From NCBI GenBank assembly GCA_041402045.1, contig JAWKSZ010000038.1, forward strand, positions 10,913 through 74,912: a stretch of DNA of 64,000 nt. The letters run 5' to 3'. The position numbers and the translations under genes were made by a program. This document shows, in pieces, positions 53,750 to 63,508 of the stretch; within the stretch, counting starts at the first letter, position 1; every line of letters starts with the position of its first letter. The notes beneath the pieces are model-generated. The model was not told the DNA's origin. It did not search any database and saw nothing but the letters and a program-made list of their open reading frames with translations. Origin of the DNA: JAGQRJ01 sp041402045 (GTDB lineage Bacteria; Planctomycetota; J058).

Positions 53750-54949
53750 GTGCCGAGCTTTCGCTACGAAGCGCGAGACGCCCGGGGCAGCGCCCAGCGC
53801 GGGACCACCGAGGGGGAGACCCCCGCCGCGGTCGCGGACGCCCTGCGCCGCCGCGGCTGGCTGGTGACCGCGGTCGAGCCCGCGGCGCCCCCGGCGCCGA
53901 GCCTCGACCCCCGCGCGTTGCTCCGGATCCGGCGGGTGGACGTCGAGCTCGGCCTGCGCCAGCTCGCGGTCATGCTCCGCAGCGGGCTGAGCCTGCTGCG
54001 CGCGCTGCAGGTCCTCGCGCCCCAGGCGCGGCGGCCTCGGCTGAGGCAGGTGTGGCTCGACGTGGCCCAGCGGATCCAGGGCGGCGCCAGCTTCGCCGAC
54101 GCCCTCGCCGCGCACCCGTGCTTCCCTGAGCTCGTGGTCCAGCTCGTGCGGGTCGGGGAGCAGACGGGGACCCTGGAGCCGGTGCTGACCCGCGCTGCGA
54201 CCAGCCTCGAGCGCCGGCGGACCCTGCGCGCGAGCGTGCTCTCGGCGCTGCTCTACCCCACGATCGTGCTGCTCATGACCGGCGGGGTGAGCGCCTTCGT
54301 GGTGCTCTACGTGCTGCCCAAGATCCGCGTGTTCCTGAGCGCCATGGGCAAGGAGCTCCCGCCCCTGACCCAGCTCCTGCTGGATATCTCCGACGCGATC
54401 CAGACCTACCTCGTGCACGGCGTGCTCCTGACCGCGGCCGCGATCGCGGGGCTCGTCGTGATCGCGCTGTGGCCGCCCGGGCGGCGGGTCCTCGACGGGG
54501 TCCTGCTCCGCGTCCCGATCGTGGGGCGGGTGATCTCGACCGCGGGCACGATCCTCGTCGCCCGCGGGCTGCGCGACCTCCTGGCCAGCGGGGTGACCCT
54601 GCTCGAGGCCCTGCGCACGGTGGAGCAGCTCGTGGCCAACCGCCGGCTGCGCGAGCGGATCGCGCGCTGCCGGGAGCGGGTCATGCAGGGCTCGTCCTTC
54701 GCGGAGCCCCTGGCCGACCCTGGCGCGTTCCAGCCCTTGCTCGCGAGCATGGTCGCCGTGGGCGAGCAGGCGGGCACCCTGGACGAGGTGCTCGACGAGG
54801 TCGCCGACTTCTACGAGTCCGAGCTCCAGGGGCTGGTCAAGACCCTGAGCGTGCTGATCGAGCCGGTCGTGATCGTGATCGTGGGCTCGATCGTGGGCTT
54901 CGTCTACGTGGCCGTGTTCATGGCCCTCTACTCGGGATACGGAGGTTGA
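53750..54949 (+). CDS. gspF: Type II secretion inner-membrane platform protein (GspF/PilC)
   Basis: The 399-residue protein has two T2SSF domains. The first is LRQLAVMLRSGLSLLRALQV with GEQTGTLEPVL, and the second is ARGLRDLLASGVTLLEALRT with GEQAGTLDEVLDEVADFYE. Membrane helices lie near 170, 225 and 375. An N-terminal FRYEARDARGSAQRG strand region is also typical. It forms the platform that the ATPase turns to add pseudopilin subunits. GTG 53750 is eight bases after the gspE stop. Confidence 0.92.
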   Translation: MPSFRYEARDARGSAQRGTTEGETPAAVADALRRRGWLVTAVEPAAPPAPSLDPRALLRIRRVDVELGLRQLAVMLRSGLSLLRALQVLAPQARRPRLRQVWLDVAQRIQGGASFADALAAHPCFPELVVQLVRVGEQTGTLEPVLTRAATSLERRRTLRASVLSALLYPTIVLLMTGGVSAFVVLYVLPKIRVFLSAMGKELPPLTQLLLDISDAIQTYLVHGVLLTAAAIAGLVVIALWPPGRRVLDGVLLRVPIVGRVISTAGTILVARGLRDLLASGVTLLEALRTVEQLVANRRLRERIARCRERVMQGSSFAEPLADPGAFQPLLASMVAVGEQAGTLDEVLDEVADFYESELQGLVKTLSVLIEPVVIVIVGSIVGFVYVAVFMALYSGYGG

Positions 54950-54950
54950 C

Positions 54951-55447
54951 GTGAAGTCGCCGTGGATCGCGCTCGCCCTCGCGCTGTGCGCGAGGGTTGG
55001 ACTCGCCCAGGACGCGGACCCGCCGCGGGAGGACGCCACGCCGCCGCCCGCCGCGTCCGAGGGGGACCCCCCGCCCCCGGCCGCCGAGGCGCCGGCGCGC
55101 CGCGACCCGACCGCAGGCGCGAGCGGGTGGCAGGCCGCGCCCGTCGGGGCCCAGGTCTCGACCACGCTGCCCCCGGTCGCGCTCAAGGCCCGGGTGTTCG
55201 TGCGGGGCCGGCCCCCGGCGGCGCTGCTCCTGATCGACCAGACCCTGCACCTCGTGCGCGCGGGGAGCGCGATCGCGCTCCCCGGGCTGCCGAGAGGCGC
55301 TACCGACCTCGACCCGGCGCGCCTGGCGCGACCTCGCGGCAAGCGCCGCGCACGCGCAAGACGACCCTGACGTTGAAGGTGACCTCGATCGACGCCGAAC
55401 AGGTCGTGCTCGAGGTCCCCGGCCACGACCCCCTGATCCTGCGCTGA
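54951..55447 (+). CDS. PilP/GspC-like periplasmic protein (frameshifted)
   Basis: The first frame has a signal peptide (MKSPWIALALALCARVGLAQ), a Pro/Ala-rich linker and a start of the homology region (VALKARVFVRGRPPAALLLI, then HLVRAGSAIALPG). It then turns to Arg-rich nonsense. The expected end (TLTLKVTSIDAEQVVLEVPG, then HDPLILR) is in another frame to 55447. A shift of one base between about 55295 and 55365 joins them, giving about 165 residues. PilP/GspC proteins link the inner-membrane complex to the secretin encoded next. Confidence 0.65.
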
Positions 55448-55454
55448 GCTGCCC

Positions 55455-57343
55455 ATGAATCGCCCCCTCCTTCGTCTCGCGTCGCTGTGCCTGGCGCTCT
55501 CGCTGGTCGCGCCTGGGGCCTCGGCCCAGGACGCCCGGATCGAGCTGCTCGAGCTGCGCGACCTCCCGCTCAAGGACGCGCTGCAGATCGTGTCCTTCCA
55601 GACCGGGCTCAACGTCGTGGCCTCGGCCGACGCTGCGGATCGCGCGGTGAACCTCGTGCTGCGCGACGTGGACGTCCTCGACGCCCTCGAGGCCCTGTGC
55701 CAGACCCACGACCTGTGGATCCGAGCCGACCCCGAGACCGGGATCTACCGGATCGCGACCTCCGCCGAGTATCAGCGCGACATTCAGAGCTTCCGCGCAG
55801 CGGAGGTCGAGGTGTTCACCCTGCTCTACCCCAACGCCCGCGACGTGGCTCAGGCGATCCGCGACCTGTTCGGCCAGCGGGTGCGCCTGGGGCAGGCGGG
55901 GCTGCTGGATCAGTCGATCCAGGACCTGCAGAACCGCTTCCAGCGCTTCGACCTGATCGACGGGCGCAGCCAAGGCTTCGGCCAGCTCGGCGGCACGAAC
56001 CAGGGCGGCGGCTTCCAGCAGAACCGGCAGCAGAACCAGTTCGGGCTCGGCAACCGCGCGGGCAACAACCAAAACGTGGCCTCGCTCCTGCGCGCCCAGA
56101 CCCAGCAGAACCAGGGCCAGGCCGACGAGGTCGACGCGGGCCGCGAGCGGGTCGAGGGCCTGAGCGGGACCCAGATCCAGGAGCTGGAGCAGGGCGAGGC
56201 GGACCAGGTGCTCGGCCAGCTCGCGCGCCAGACCTCGATCTACGTGAGCGTGAACGCGCGCACGAACCAGCTCTTCGTGCGCTCGGGGGACCCGGAGGCC
56301 CTGCGCCAGATCCAGGGGCTGGTGCAGAGCATGGACCGCCCCACGCCGCTGGTGCTGCTCGAGGTCAAGGTCCTCTCGATCCTTCTCGACGACGACTTCA
56401 ACTCGGTGTTCGACCTGCAGTTCAACGACCCCGGCTCCCGCACCGGCGGGCAGTTCACCACCGGCGCCGTGGCCCAGCAGCCCGCGGACCTCGTGCCCAC
56501 CAGCGACACCCTCGCCCGCCGCGCCGCGGACTTCGGCCTGGCAGGGACCGGGGTCAGCCCCGACTCCTGGTGTTCCGAAATGCGTGGGCAGAAATGCCTC
56601 CGCGCGCATGCAGCTCCTCCAGGGCGAGAACCGGATCCCACGACCCTGGCCACCCCCATGCTCCTGACCGCGAACAACGAGGTCAGCCGCCTGTTCGCGG
56701 GGAGGAGCGCCCGATCAGCCGCTCGTTCAGGGCGGGCAGACCGTGGTCGGCGTGGGCGGCAACGTGGTGAACCGGGCACGACCCAGGTCGAGTTCCGCCC
56801 GTGGGCACCACGCTCCTGATCACGCCAGACATAAACGCCGACCGCACCGTGAGCCTGTTGATCCTCCAGGAGACCTCGAACGTGAACGTGACGGCGCAGG
56901 CGTGCTGGTGCCCTCGGGCACGGGCTTCGTGCATGAGCCATTGGCAGTGATCCAGAGCCGCAGCGTGAGCGGGACCGTCGTCGCCAAGGACGGGCAAATG
57001 ATCGCGATCGGCGGGTTGATCGAGGGCCCCTGCGCGATACGCGGGCGGGGATCCCCCTGGCTCTCCGAGATCCCGATCCTGGGCTTCTTCTTCCGCCGCC
57101 AGGAGACCGAGCGCGTGCGCCAGGAGCTGGTGATCACCCTCACGCCCCACGTGCTGACCACGCCCCAGGGGAGGCCGAGGACGTCAGCCGGCGCCTGCTG
57201 CGGGGAGAACAGCGTTCACCCAAGCGCAACGACCCCGAGCTGACCTCCAGAGCTTCCGACCCGACGACGTGCTCAGGCGGAGGAGGCTGGGAACTGGCCA
57301 CATGTTCGACGTGCACAGCGGAGTGGACTATGACGACGAGTAG
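55455..57343 (+). CDS. gspD: Type II/IV secretin (GspD/PilQ), several frameshifts in the 3' third
   Basis: The protein begins with a signal peptide (LASLCLALSLVAPGASAQ). An N1-like domain with LRDLPLKDALQIVSFQTGLN follows, then a Gln/Asn-rich linker (about 180-225) and the N3/secretin region (TSIYVSVNARTNQLFVRSGD, LVLLEVKVLSILLDDDFNSV). From about 56567 the frame shifts repeatedly. The expected pieces TPMLLTANNEVSRLF, LLITPDINADRTVSLLILQE, VSGTVVAKDGQMIAIGGLI, EIPILGFFFRR and RQELVITLTPHVL can still be read in order across frames to the TAG at 57341. It would form the outer-membrane channel. Whether the indels are real or sequence errors is unclear. Confidence 0.8.
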
Positions 57344-58723
57344 GCGCGGAGGCTCTGATCGCAGCGCTGGCGAGCGTCGCCGGCTGCAGCAGCCCGAGGT
57401 CCAGCCCGCGGCCAGCGCCCCGGGTGCAGGTCGGGGGGCGCGTCGCGCTGCTGAGCGCGGACGACGAGGCGCGCCTCGGGCCCCTCGAGCTCCTCGAGCG
57501 CGTCGGGCGCGACGTCGCCCGCGGCCGCGACGACGAGGGCTTGGCGGGCGCGGCGTCACGGCGACGCCGCCGAGGGCGCGCTCTACGCCGCGCTCTTGGG
57601 ATCCTGGGCGACGCCCCCAACCCAGGCTCGAGGTCCTGGCGCGGGCCCAGGCCGCAGCGGCCGGCGGCGACTGGCCCCGGCTCCTGGCCGCGCGCCGCGC
57701 CGACCCCGTGCGCTTCGCGGCCTTCGCTCGCGAACGGGCCGCGGCCCTCGCGGCCTCGGACCCGGACGTCGAGCTCTCCGCCGCCGAGGGCGAGCCCCTC
57801 CTCGAGCTCGAGGCGCTGCGGGTGCGGGTGCAGCTCGCCCGCGACGCCCAGGAGCCCGGCTCGCCGACGCCCTGGCCGAGGCCGGGCGCGCGGCGCTGGT
57901 ACGCGCCCCCGCCCAGGCCCTGGAGTTCGCCCTCGCGCGCGAGACGCGGCGCAGGACCCGGCCGCGCGCTGGGTCGAGGCGCTGCACGCGGCGTTGGCTC
58001 CCCTCCGCGCAGGCGCGATGGTTGGGGACCCTGCCGCCTGGAGTCAGCTCCTCGAGCGTGAGCCAGTCGGCGCGCCCTGGCCCGCCGACGCCCGGGTGCT
58101 GCTCGTCGGCCAGGCGTGGCCCGGCGCCCCCGCCGCGCGCGGGGAGGAGCTGGCCCAGGAGACCGCGTCGGGTCTGGCTTGGACCGCGGTCGGCCGCTGG
58201 CGCGCCGAGCGCGGCGAGGCCCAGGCCGCGCTCCTCGCGCTGCGCCGCGGTCACGCCGCGAGCCGCAGCGAGTGGGCGAGCGCGAGCTCGAAGCTGCTCC
58301 AGGCTCGGGCGCTCCTGGCCCTCGACCAGCCCGCGCCGGCCTCGAGCGCTCTTGATCGGCCTCGCCGACCGCCGCGAGCTGGACGTGGCCCAGGCCGCGA
58401 CCGCGCTCCTGGGCTCGGTGCGCCTGCGCAACGGTCAGCTCCGCCGCGGCCATGGACTGCTGCGGCGAAGGCAGTGGAGGCTCCGCCGACGGCTGGCCAG
58501 GCTGGGCGAGGCCGAAGGTCGACCTCGGCCTCACGTATCTGGCCCTCGGCCAGCCGAGCGCAGGCTCGACGCACCTGCACCGGGCCGGAGCGCTTCCAGC
58601 GCGACGGCGAGTTCCCTCAGCTCCGCCGCTGCCTGAAGAACGAGCTGCGCTACACGGGACTACGCCGGCGACGCGCGCTGCCGAATCCGCGCCCGCTGCC
58701 TGCGCCTGGGCGCGGATCTGTAG
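57330..58723 (+). pseudogene. Lipoprotein with helical (TPR-like) repeats, many frameshifts
   Basis: ATG 57330 overlaps the end of the secretin gene. After one shift near 57346 the protein reads ALIAALASVAGCSSPRSSP, a lipoprotein signal. It then continues in changing frames with VALLSADDEARLGPLELLER, VLARAQAAAAGGDWPRLLAA, AAWSQLLEREPVGAPWPADA, VDLGLTYLALGQPSAGS and DGEFPQLRRCLKNELRY to a TAG at 58721. At least five indels are needed. It may be a TPR pilotin-like protein of the secretion system, by position only. Confidence 0.5.
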
Positions 58724-59322
58724 CCGCTGGGGGCGCGCGCCCGGAACGCTCGTCCGAGCACGCCCCAGAGGGGCGGGCAACGTGTGCGCGCAGTACTGGC
58801 ACGCCCGCCCATCTTCGTAGGGCGCAGCTTGCCTGCGCCCAGCCCCGCGCCAACGTGTGCGCGGCACACAACACGCCCGCGCCCTTCTCTCGTAGGGGCG
58901 CAGCTTGCCTGCGCCATCCACCCGCGGCGCGCATGATCCCGGAGCTCCGCTCTCATTGGGTCGTTGGCTCTCACTCCGAGCTGCGTGCACGCGCTGTGGA
59001 GGGACGGGCGCAGGCCAACTGCGCCCGCTGAAAGAACAGGCTTATCTGGAGAGCGCCGACCCGCGGACAGGCCTTGCGAGGAACGGCCCAAGCGCGGCGC
59101 GGGGACCGACCCGCGGGTAAGGCCAACGAGAGAGGCCGGCTCGATCTACTCGAGGGAGGGCCGACGGGGCGTCGACCTTCCGCTCCCTCGTCCAGTGCGC
59201 CCGACCCCGCCAGCAGTTCGAGCCCGTTCCCCGACCCTCACCGCGGTCCTCGCCAGGGTGGCGTCTATCCGCCGGGAACTCCGGAGGACGAGCGGCGACT
59301 AGGGGTGCCCCGGAGTCGGGGC
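58724..59322. repeat. Gene-free stretch with GTAGGGCGCAGCTTGCCTGCGCC-type repeats (three copies)
   Basis: Two tandem units of about 72 bases (58778-58840 and 58850-58915) share CAACGTGTGCGCG at the left and the palindrome GGCGCAGCTTGCCTGCGCC at the right. A third, variant palindrome (GGGCGCAGGCCAACTGCGCC) is at 59006-59026. This type of palindrome behaves like a REP element. Short open frames here have no gene-like composition, and nothing else is seen up to the terminator hairpin at 59323. Confidence 0.65.
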
Positions 59323-59358
59323 CCACGGGGCAGGCGGCTCTCCCTGCCTGCCCCGTGG
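59323..59358 (+). terminator. 13-bp GC hairpin upstream of the last pseudopilin gene
   Basis: CCACGGGGCAGGC pairs perfectly with GCCTGCCCCGTGG around a 10-base loop. An AT-rich run (AAGATATGTAGATAGCTAAT) follows at once, unusual for this genome, and may contain a -10 region for the next gene. Confidence 0.55.
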
Positions 59359-59390
59359 CTAAGATATGTAGATAGCTAATAACCAGGGTA

Positions 59391-59429
59391 GGATCTCCCG
59401 CTCCTGGTCAACCACCTCGCAGGAGATCC
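59391..59429 (+). promoter_or_regulatory. Possible Shine-Dalgarno-sequestering hairpin
   Basis: The AGGAG before ATG 59434 (59421-59425) can pair in two exclusive ways: as part of GGAGATCC with GGATCTCC at 59391-59398, or as CAGGAG with CTCCTG at 59401-59406. Either would hide the ribosome-binding site, so translation control is possible. Confidence 0.35.
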
Positions 59430-59433
59430 CCGC

Positions 59434-60195
59434 ATGCCCTTTGCCTTCCCCTCGTCGTCGCAGCTTGACCCTCGTCGAGCTGATCGTGAGTATGATCGTC
59501 CTCATCGCCCTCGCCGGATCGATCGCGCGCTTCGGCAACGTCGGCCAGGCCCACGTGGCGGCCACCACCACCAACGTGCCCTCCCTCGAGTCCACGATCC
59601 GCGGGAACATGCTGCTCAAGAGCGGCGGATCGGCACCGCCTTCGACTCGGTGGTCTGACACCACCGGCGCCGTCGCCGCCTACATGCTGTCGAGAACACC
59701 TTCCAGAGCCCTACGTTCTGACCGCGGACGACGATGGCGCGCTCCAGCGACGTCGGGATCACGAGCGTGGTCGCCGCCAACACCACCCACCGAAGGTGAC
59801 GCCACCTTCGGCTCCCACGACGCGGCGCCAGCCACCCTCGCTGCAGGTTGAACGTGCTCTCTATGACCGCGGCTGGCGCCAGCCTCCATGCTCACCAGCT
59901 TCAACGTAGTCCCCGACGCCAACGCGGAGTATCGCCTTCGGGATCGGATCGGTGCTCGCTGGTCGGCGGCGGCGAGGCTGCGGTCTTCGCTGAGGCCCCC
60001 ATGCACTTCGGCGACGACACCCGGGCACCCGCTCCCGAACTGGCTACACCCGCTACTTCGTGGTCCTCGAGCTCAGCAACGCTGGATCCGGCCGTCGACC
60101 CGTTCCCGGAAGCCCGCCTGCTCGGCGTGGCCGCGCCCCACGAGAACCGGCCTCGAGCGCAACGCGGCGCACCTCAAGAGTTCTACGGCAACTAG
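59434..60195 (+). pseudogene. Type II secretion-like pseudopilin 4, frameshifted
   Basis: The ATG (59434) has AGGAG upstream, but the prepilin motif RRRS-LTLVELIVSMIVLIALAG is read in the frame from 59441, so a shift lies within the first ten codons. The -1 residue of the motif is Ser rather than Gly in the present sequence. The following segment, GNVGQAHVAATTTNVPSLES, is clean. Later pieces (GGGEAAVFAEAPMHFGDDTR, LDPAVDPFPEARLLGVAAP, EFYGN) occur in other frames to a TAG at 60193. The restored length would be about 250 residues. It may be a minor pseudopilin of the upstream system. Confidence 0.6.
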
Positions 60196-60271
60196 CCGCG
60201 GGACCCGCGCGGCCCTGCGCTCGCGGCAGGCGCTGCTCTCCTACCACACGCGGAAACGAATCCCCCCACGG

Positions 60272-60329
60272 GGCTCTGCGTTCCTCGGCGCCTCAACCTC
60301 TGCGTCAAAACCGGCCTGCACGAGCGCTC
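60272..60329. repeat. Degraded half-copy of the 42-bp inverted-repeat element
   Basis: The segment matches the right end of the element at 37257-37330, with GGCTCTGCGTTCCTC at the start and CCGGCCTGCA then GAGCGCTC beyond the arm, but with gaps inside. The opposite arm is not evident. No gene is convincing in 60196-60339. Confidence 0.6.
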
Positions 60330-60339
60330 TGGGTCAAAG

Positions 60340-60939
60340 CCGGCGCTCCGTCCGTTCCGGCGCGGGCGGACGGTGTGCCACCCGCGCGGCGAGCTGTAGC
60401 GCCCCTCGGGCGCCCGCCGCGCGACGTCCAGGGTCTGGATCGTGCGATAGAACGCCACGATCTCGCCCGGCGGTCGAGGCTCGCTCGCGGGGGACCGGCG
60501 GGTAGGTGCCTCGGCGAACTCTTCAGCACGGTGTGGAGCTGGACCCGAATCACCGTGCGGGTGATCGGTGCAGGAAGTAGGTCGTGTGGGCCTTCGCATT
60601 CTGGGCGACCTCGGTCTCGACGAAGGTCAGGCCGTCCATGCACCCCAGGGTCTCCTCCAACTCGCGGCCGGACCCTTCACAGACCCGTCCCGGATCGCGC
60701 AGCGGGGCCTCGAGGTCCTGCTCGTCCCGCAGCTCGCGGATCACCAGCTCGCGGTGCTGCTTCGTCGGCAGGGGCCGATCCGAAACGGGAAGCGGTGGCG
60801 AGCGGGGTACTCTCGGCCTGCATGTCACACATTATTCAGCCGGAAGGTCATGTGCAGCGGCTCGAGGGCGGCGTCGTCGGCCGTCACCAGGGTTCGCGCT
60901 CCAGGAGCGCGAGGGCCGCGATCAGGGCTGCGCGCACGG
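60340..60939 (-). pseudogene. Small secreted protein of unknown function, frameshifted
   Basis: GTG 60939 has GGAGG upstream and begins a likely signal peptide (VRAALIAALALL). Pieces in successive frames read TADDAALEPLHMTFRLNNV, MQAESTPLATASRFGSA, HRELVIRELRDEQDLEAPL, LTFVETEVAQNAKAHTTYFL, VIRVQLHTVLKSS and PGEIVAFYRTIQTLDVARRA. At least four indels separate them. The end is uncertain, placed before the repeat at 60329. It lies directly downstream of the VWA gene on the same strand. No family is recognised. Confidence 0.4.
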
Positions 60940-60978
60940 GAGCCTCCTTCCAGGCCGAGTGTAGCAGCGGCGCGGGGG

Positions 60979-62177
60979 TCAGCCGGTGCGGGGGCGCCCG
61001 CGGGTCCGCCGCGCACCAGGTCGCTGCACCTCGCCCAGCCGGCAGGGTCAGGGGGAACATGTCACCACCTGGACACGTGCTCGATCGTGGTCCCGCTGGC
61101 TCAACGCGGGTCCTCCAGGACCGGCTCCCCGCTGCGCTCGAAGTGGGCCGCAGGGTGCGCCAGCCAGTCGATCCCCCGCAGCTCGCCCGGGTCCTCGTCG
61201 TCGTAGAGCGAGCCGCCGTGGGTCCAGGAGCTCGTAGAGGGCCATGAGCGCGTCGCCCACGAACACGAGCTTGTAGTGCCGGCCGCAGTCGGCGATCAGC
61301 ACCGCACCGAGACCGCGCGGCGGGAAACTCTCGGTCTCGTAGACCCGGCCGTAAATGCAGTTGTGGAAGTAGTAGCAGCGCAGCTCCTTGAAGTGGGTGG
61401 CCTTGCTGGCGGCGGTGAACAGGCGGCTCACGAGATCGCTGAAGGGGTCCATGGAGCCGCCCACGTCCATGAGCAGGATCACCCGGGTGTTCGGGCGGCG
61501 CGGCGGGCGGAGCACGAGCTCCGGATCGCCAGTTCTTGGCCGTCTCTCGTCGATCGTGGCCTCGAGGTCGACTCCTCTTCGCCGCCTTCGCGGGCGAACT
61601 CGCGCAGCTTGCGCAGCGCGACCGAGAGCTGGCGCACGTCGAGCACGCGGTCGCTGCGGTAGCCCTGGAAGCGGCGCGCGTCGGCGACCTGGATCGCGCT
61701 GCGGTTTCCGCCAGGGCCGCCGACGCGGATCCCCTCGCGGGCGGCGCCATCTTGGCCGAAGGGGCTCGTGCCCCCGGTCCCGATCCATTTGTTGCCGCCG
61801 TCGTGGCGCTCGGTCTGCTCGCGCAGGCGCTCCTCGAACAGGGCCCTGAGCTCCTCGAGGTCGTACTGCTCGAGCAGCGCGCGCTCCTCGGGGGTGAGCT
61901 CGGCGCGGCGCTCGACCGCCTCCTGCAGCCAGTCGAGGAGCTGGGAGTGCAGGTCGAGGCCGAGGCCCTCGACCCCGCGGAAGTGGGCGAGGAAGGCCTC
62001 GTCGAAGGCGTCGAGGTGGGCCTCGGAGTGCACGAGCAGCGCGCGGGCGACGTTGTAGAACCCGTCGAGGTTCGACTGGTGCAGCCCGCGGCCCAGGGCC
62101 TCGGCGAGGGCGACCGTCTCCTGGGCGCCGACCGGGACGCCGCGGGCGCGCAGCGCGTAGACGAAGGGGACGATCAA
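60979..62177 (-). CDS. VWA-domain protein (CoxE-like), frameshifted
   Basis: TTG 62177, four bases after the MoxR stop, starts LIVPFVYALRARGVPVGAQE. A helical region follows, and the frame is clean to KLREFAREGGEEE. After a shift near 61570 the VWA core is seen: NTRVILLMDVGGSMDPF with MIDAS residues DxGxS, ATHFKELRCYYFHNCIYGRV and LVFVGDALMALYELL. Another shift near 61225 precedes YDDEDPGELRGIDWLAHPAA and, after one more, GTTIEHVSR. The end at about 60979 is approximate. MoxR-VWA pairs act as chaperone-like systems for metalloenzyme or complex assembly. Confidence 0.7.
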
Positions 62178-62181
62178 GCGC

Positions 62182-63025
62182 TCAGCGCCGCCACCGCGAG
62201 GCAGGGCCCTTGCTGATCCGGTTGACCACCGCAGGTCCTGCTCCTTCTTGATCAGCGTGTTGAGGAAGGGCAGGGCCTTGTCGAGCTCGACCTTGGCGAT
62301 CCCGGACGCCTTGAGCACGGCGATCCAGTCGATCAGCTCGCTGGTGCGCTCCGGGCGCTTGCGCAGCCCCGAAGGCGTCTGGCGCAGGGCGTAGAACGCG
62401 TCCAGCGCTTGCCGAGCCAGCTCCTGGTCGAGTCCGGGTGGTGCGTCGATCCCGCTTCATGAGCGCGGCCTCGAGGAACTCGATGAAGTGGAACACGCAG
62501 CGGCGGAGGAAGGCGTCGGGGAGCTCCTTCTCGTTGTTGCTGGTGATCACGACCACCGGGCGCTGGGTCGCCTCGACCTCGTCCCCGGTCTCGTTGACCC
62601 GGAAGCGCATGCGGTCAGGCTCGTGCAGGAGGTCGTTGGGGAACTCGATGTCCGCCTTGTCGACCTCGTCGATCAGGAGCACCACCCGCTCGCGCCCAGC
62701 CGCGAGGACTCGCCCGGGGGCCATTAGCTGATATAGCGCCGAATGTCATGACCTCGCCGTCGCCGAAGCGGCTGTCGTAGAGCCGCTGCACGGTGTCGTA
62801 GACGTAGAGCCCGTCCTGGGCCCGGGTCGTGGACTTCACGTGCCAGCGCAGGAGCGGCGCGCCCAGGGCCTCGGCGATCGCCTCGGCCAGGAGCGTCTTC
62901 CCCGTGCCCGGCTCGCCCTTGACCAGGAGCGGGCGCTGCAGCGCCAGGGCGCAGTTGACCGCCGCCTCCAGCCCGGGGTCGGTGAGGTAGCCGGCGGTGC
63001 CGGTGAAGCGGGTGAACTCGGCCAT
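62182..63025 (-). CDS. MoxR-family AAA+ ATPase, frameshifted
   Basis: The N-terminus (FTGTAGYLTDPGLEAAVNCA) leads to Walker A GEPGTGKT and LLRWHVKSTTRAQDGLYVYD. After a break at about 62715-62755 the protein continues with Walker B VVLLIDEVDKADIEFPNDLL, VVVITSNNEKELPDAFLRRC and, after more shifts, the lid region LDKALPFLNTLIKKEQDL to a TGA at 62182. The restored protein has about 280 residues, usual for MoxR. It is paired with the VWA gene downstream. ATG 63025 is ten bases from the DUF4870 gene on the same strand. Confidence 0.8.
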
Positions 63026-63034
63026 GTCAGGTCC

Positions 63035-63424
63035 TCAGATCAGGCGCAGGCAGAACGGGTAGCGGTAGAAGTTGCCCTTGCTCGCCTCGACCGCGGCCAG
63101 GATCGTGCACACCAGGCTCCCGATCGAGACCGCGAAGATCAGGGGGATCCCGATCAGCACGAACACCAGGGGAATGCAGCACAGCGCGGCGAGCACGACC
63201 GTGATCTGGAAGTTCAGCGCGTCCCGGGCGTGCTCGCCCACGAAGCGCGACTCGTCCTTCTTGACCAGGTAGATCACCAGCGGGCCCACGAACCCGGCGA
63301 CGAGCACCAGCAGGTGGGCCAGCATGGCCAGGGTCTTCTCGTCGCTGGTGACCTGGGCGGGCTCGACCGGGTGCGCGCCAGGGGGCGCGTAGTGCGTGGG
63401 CTCCGAGTGCGGATCGTACGGCAT
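63035..63424 (-). CDS. DUF4870 (Tic20-like) small membrane protein
   Basis: The 129-residue protein has a short Pro/His-rich N-terminus, then SDEKTLAMLAHLLVLVAGFV, GPLVIYLVKKDESRFVGEHA and DALNFQITV, the DUF4870 signature, with three membrane helices. Its function is unknown; it resides in the inner membrane. ATG 63424 is chosen for its GGAGG-rich leader over an 18-codon extension. It is immediately upstream of the MoxR gene, ten bases apart, so they may share an mRNA. Confidence 0.82.
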   Translation of the reverse strand: MPYDPHSEPTHYAPPGAHPVEPAQVTSDEKTLAMLAHLLVLVAGFVGPLVIYLVKKDESRFVGEHARDALNFQITVVLAALCCIPLVFVLIGIPLIFAVSIGSLVCTILAAVEASKGNFYRYPFCLRLI

Positions 63425-63508
63425 GGACTCCCTCTCCCTCCCCGGGGCCGCCGATCCTATGCGATCGGCGCATTCCACGGAAAGCCTGCGGTTTGGAGCG
63501 GGGCGCCC

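Noticed and set aside
55455..57343. A second IS or intron disrupting the secretin gene
   Set aside because: The conserved pieces follow one another with no extra DNA, only frame changes, so small indels are enough.
57140..58990. A 616-codon minus-strand frame over the lipoprotein and repeat region
   Set aside because: It is Arg/Ser/Ala-rich with no motif, and the plus strand carries recognisable though frameshifted protein segments.
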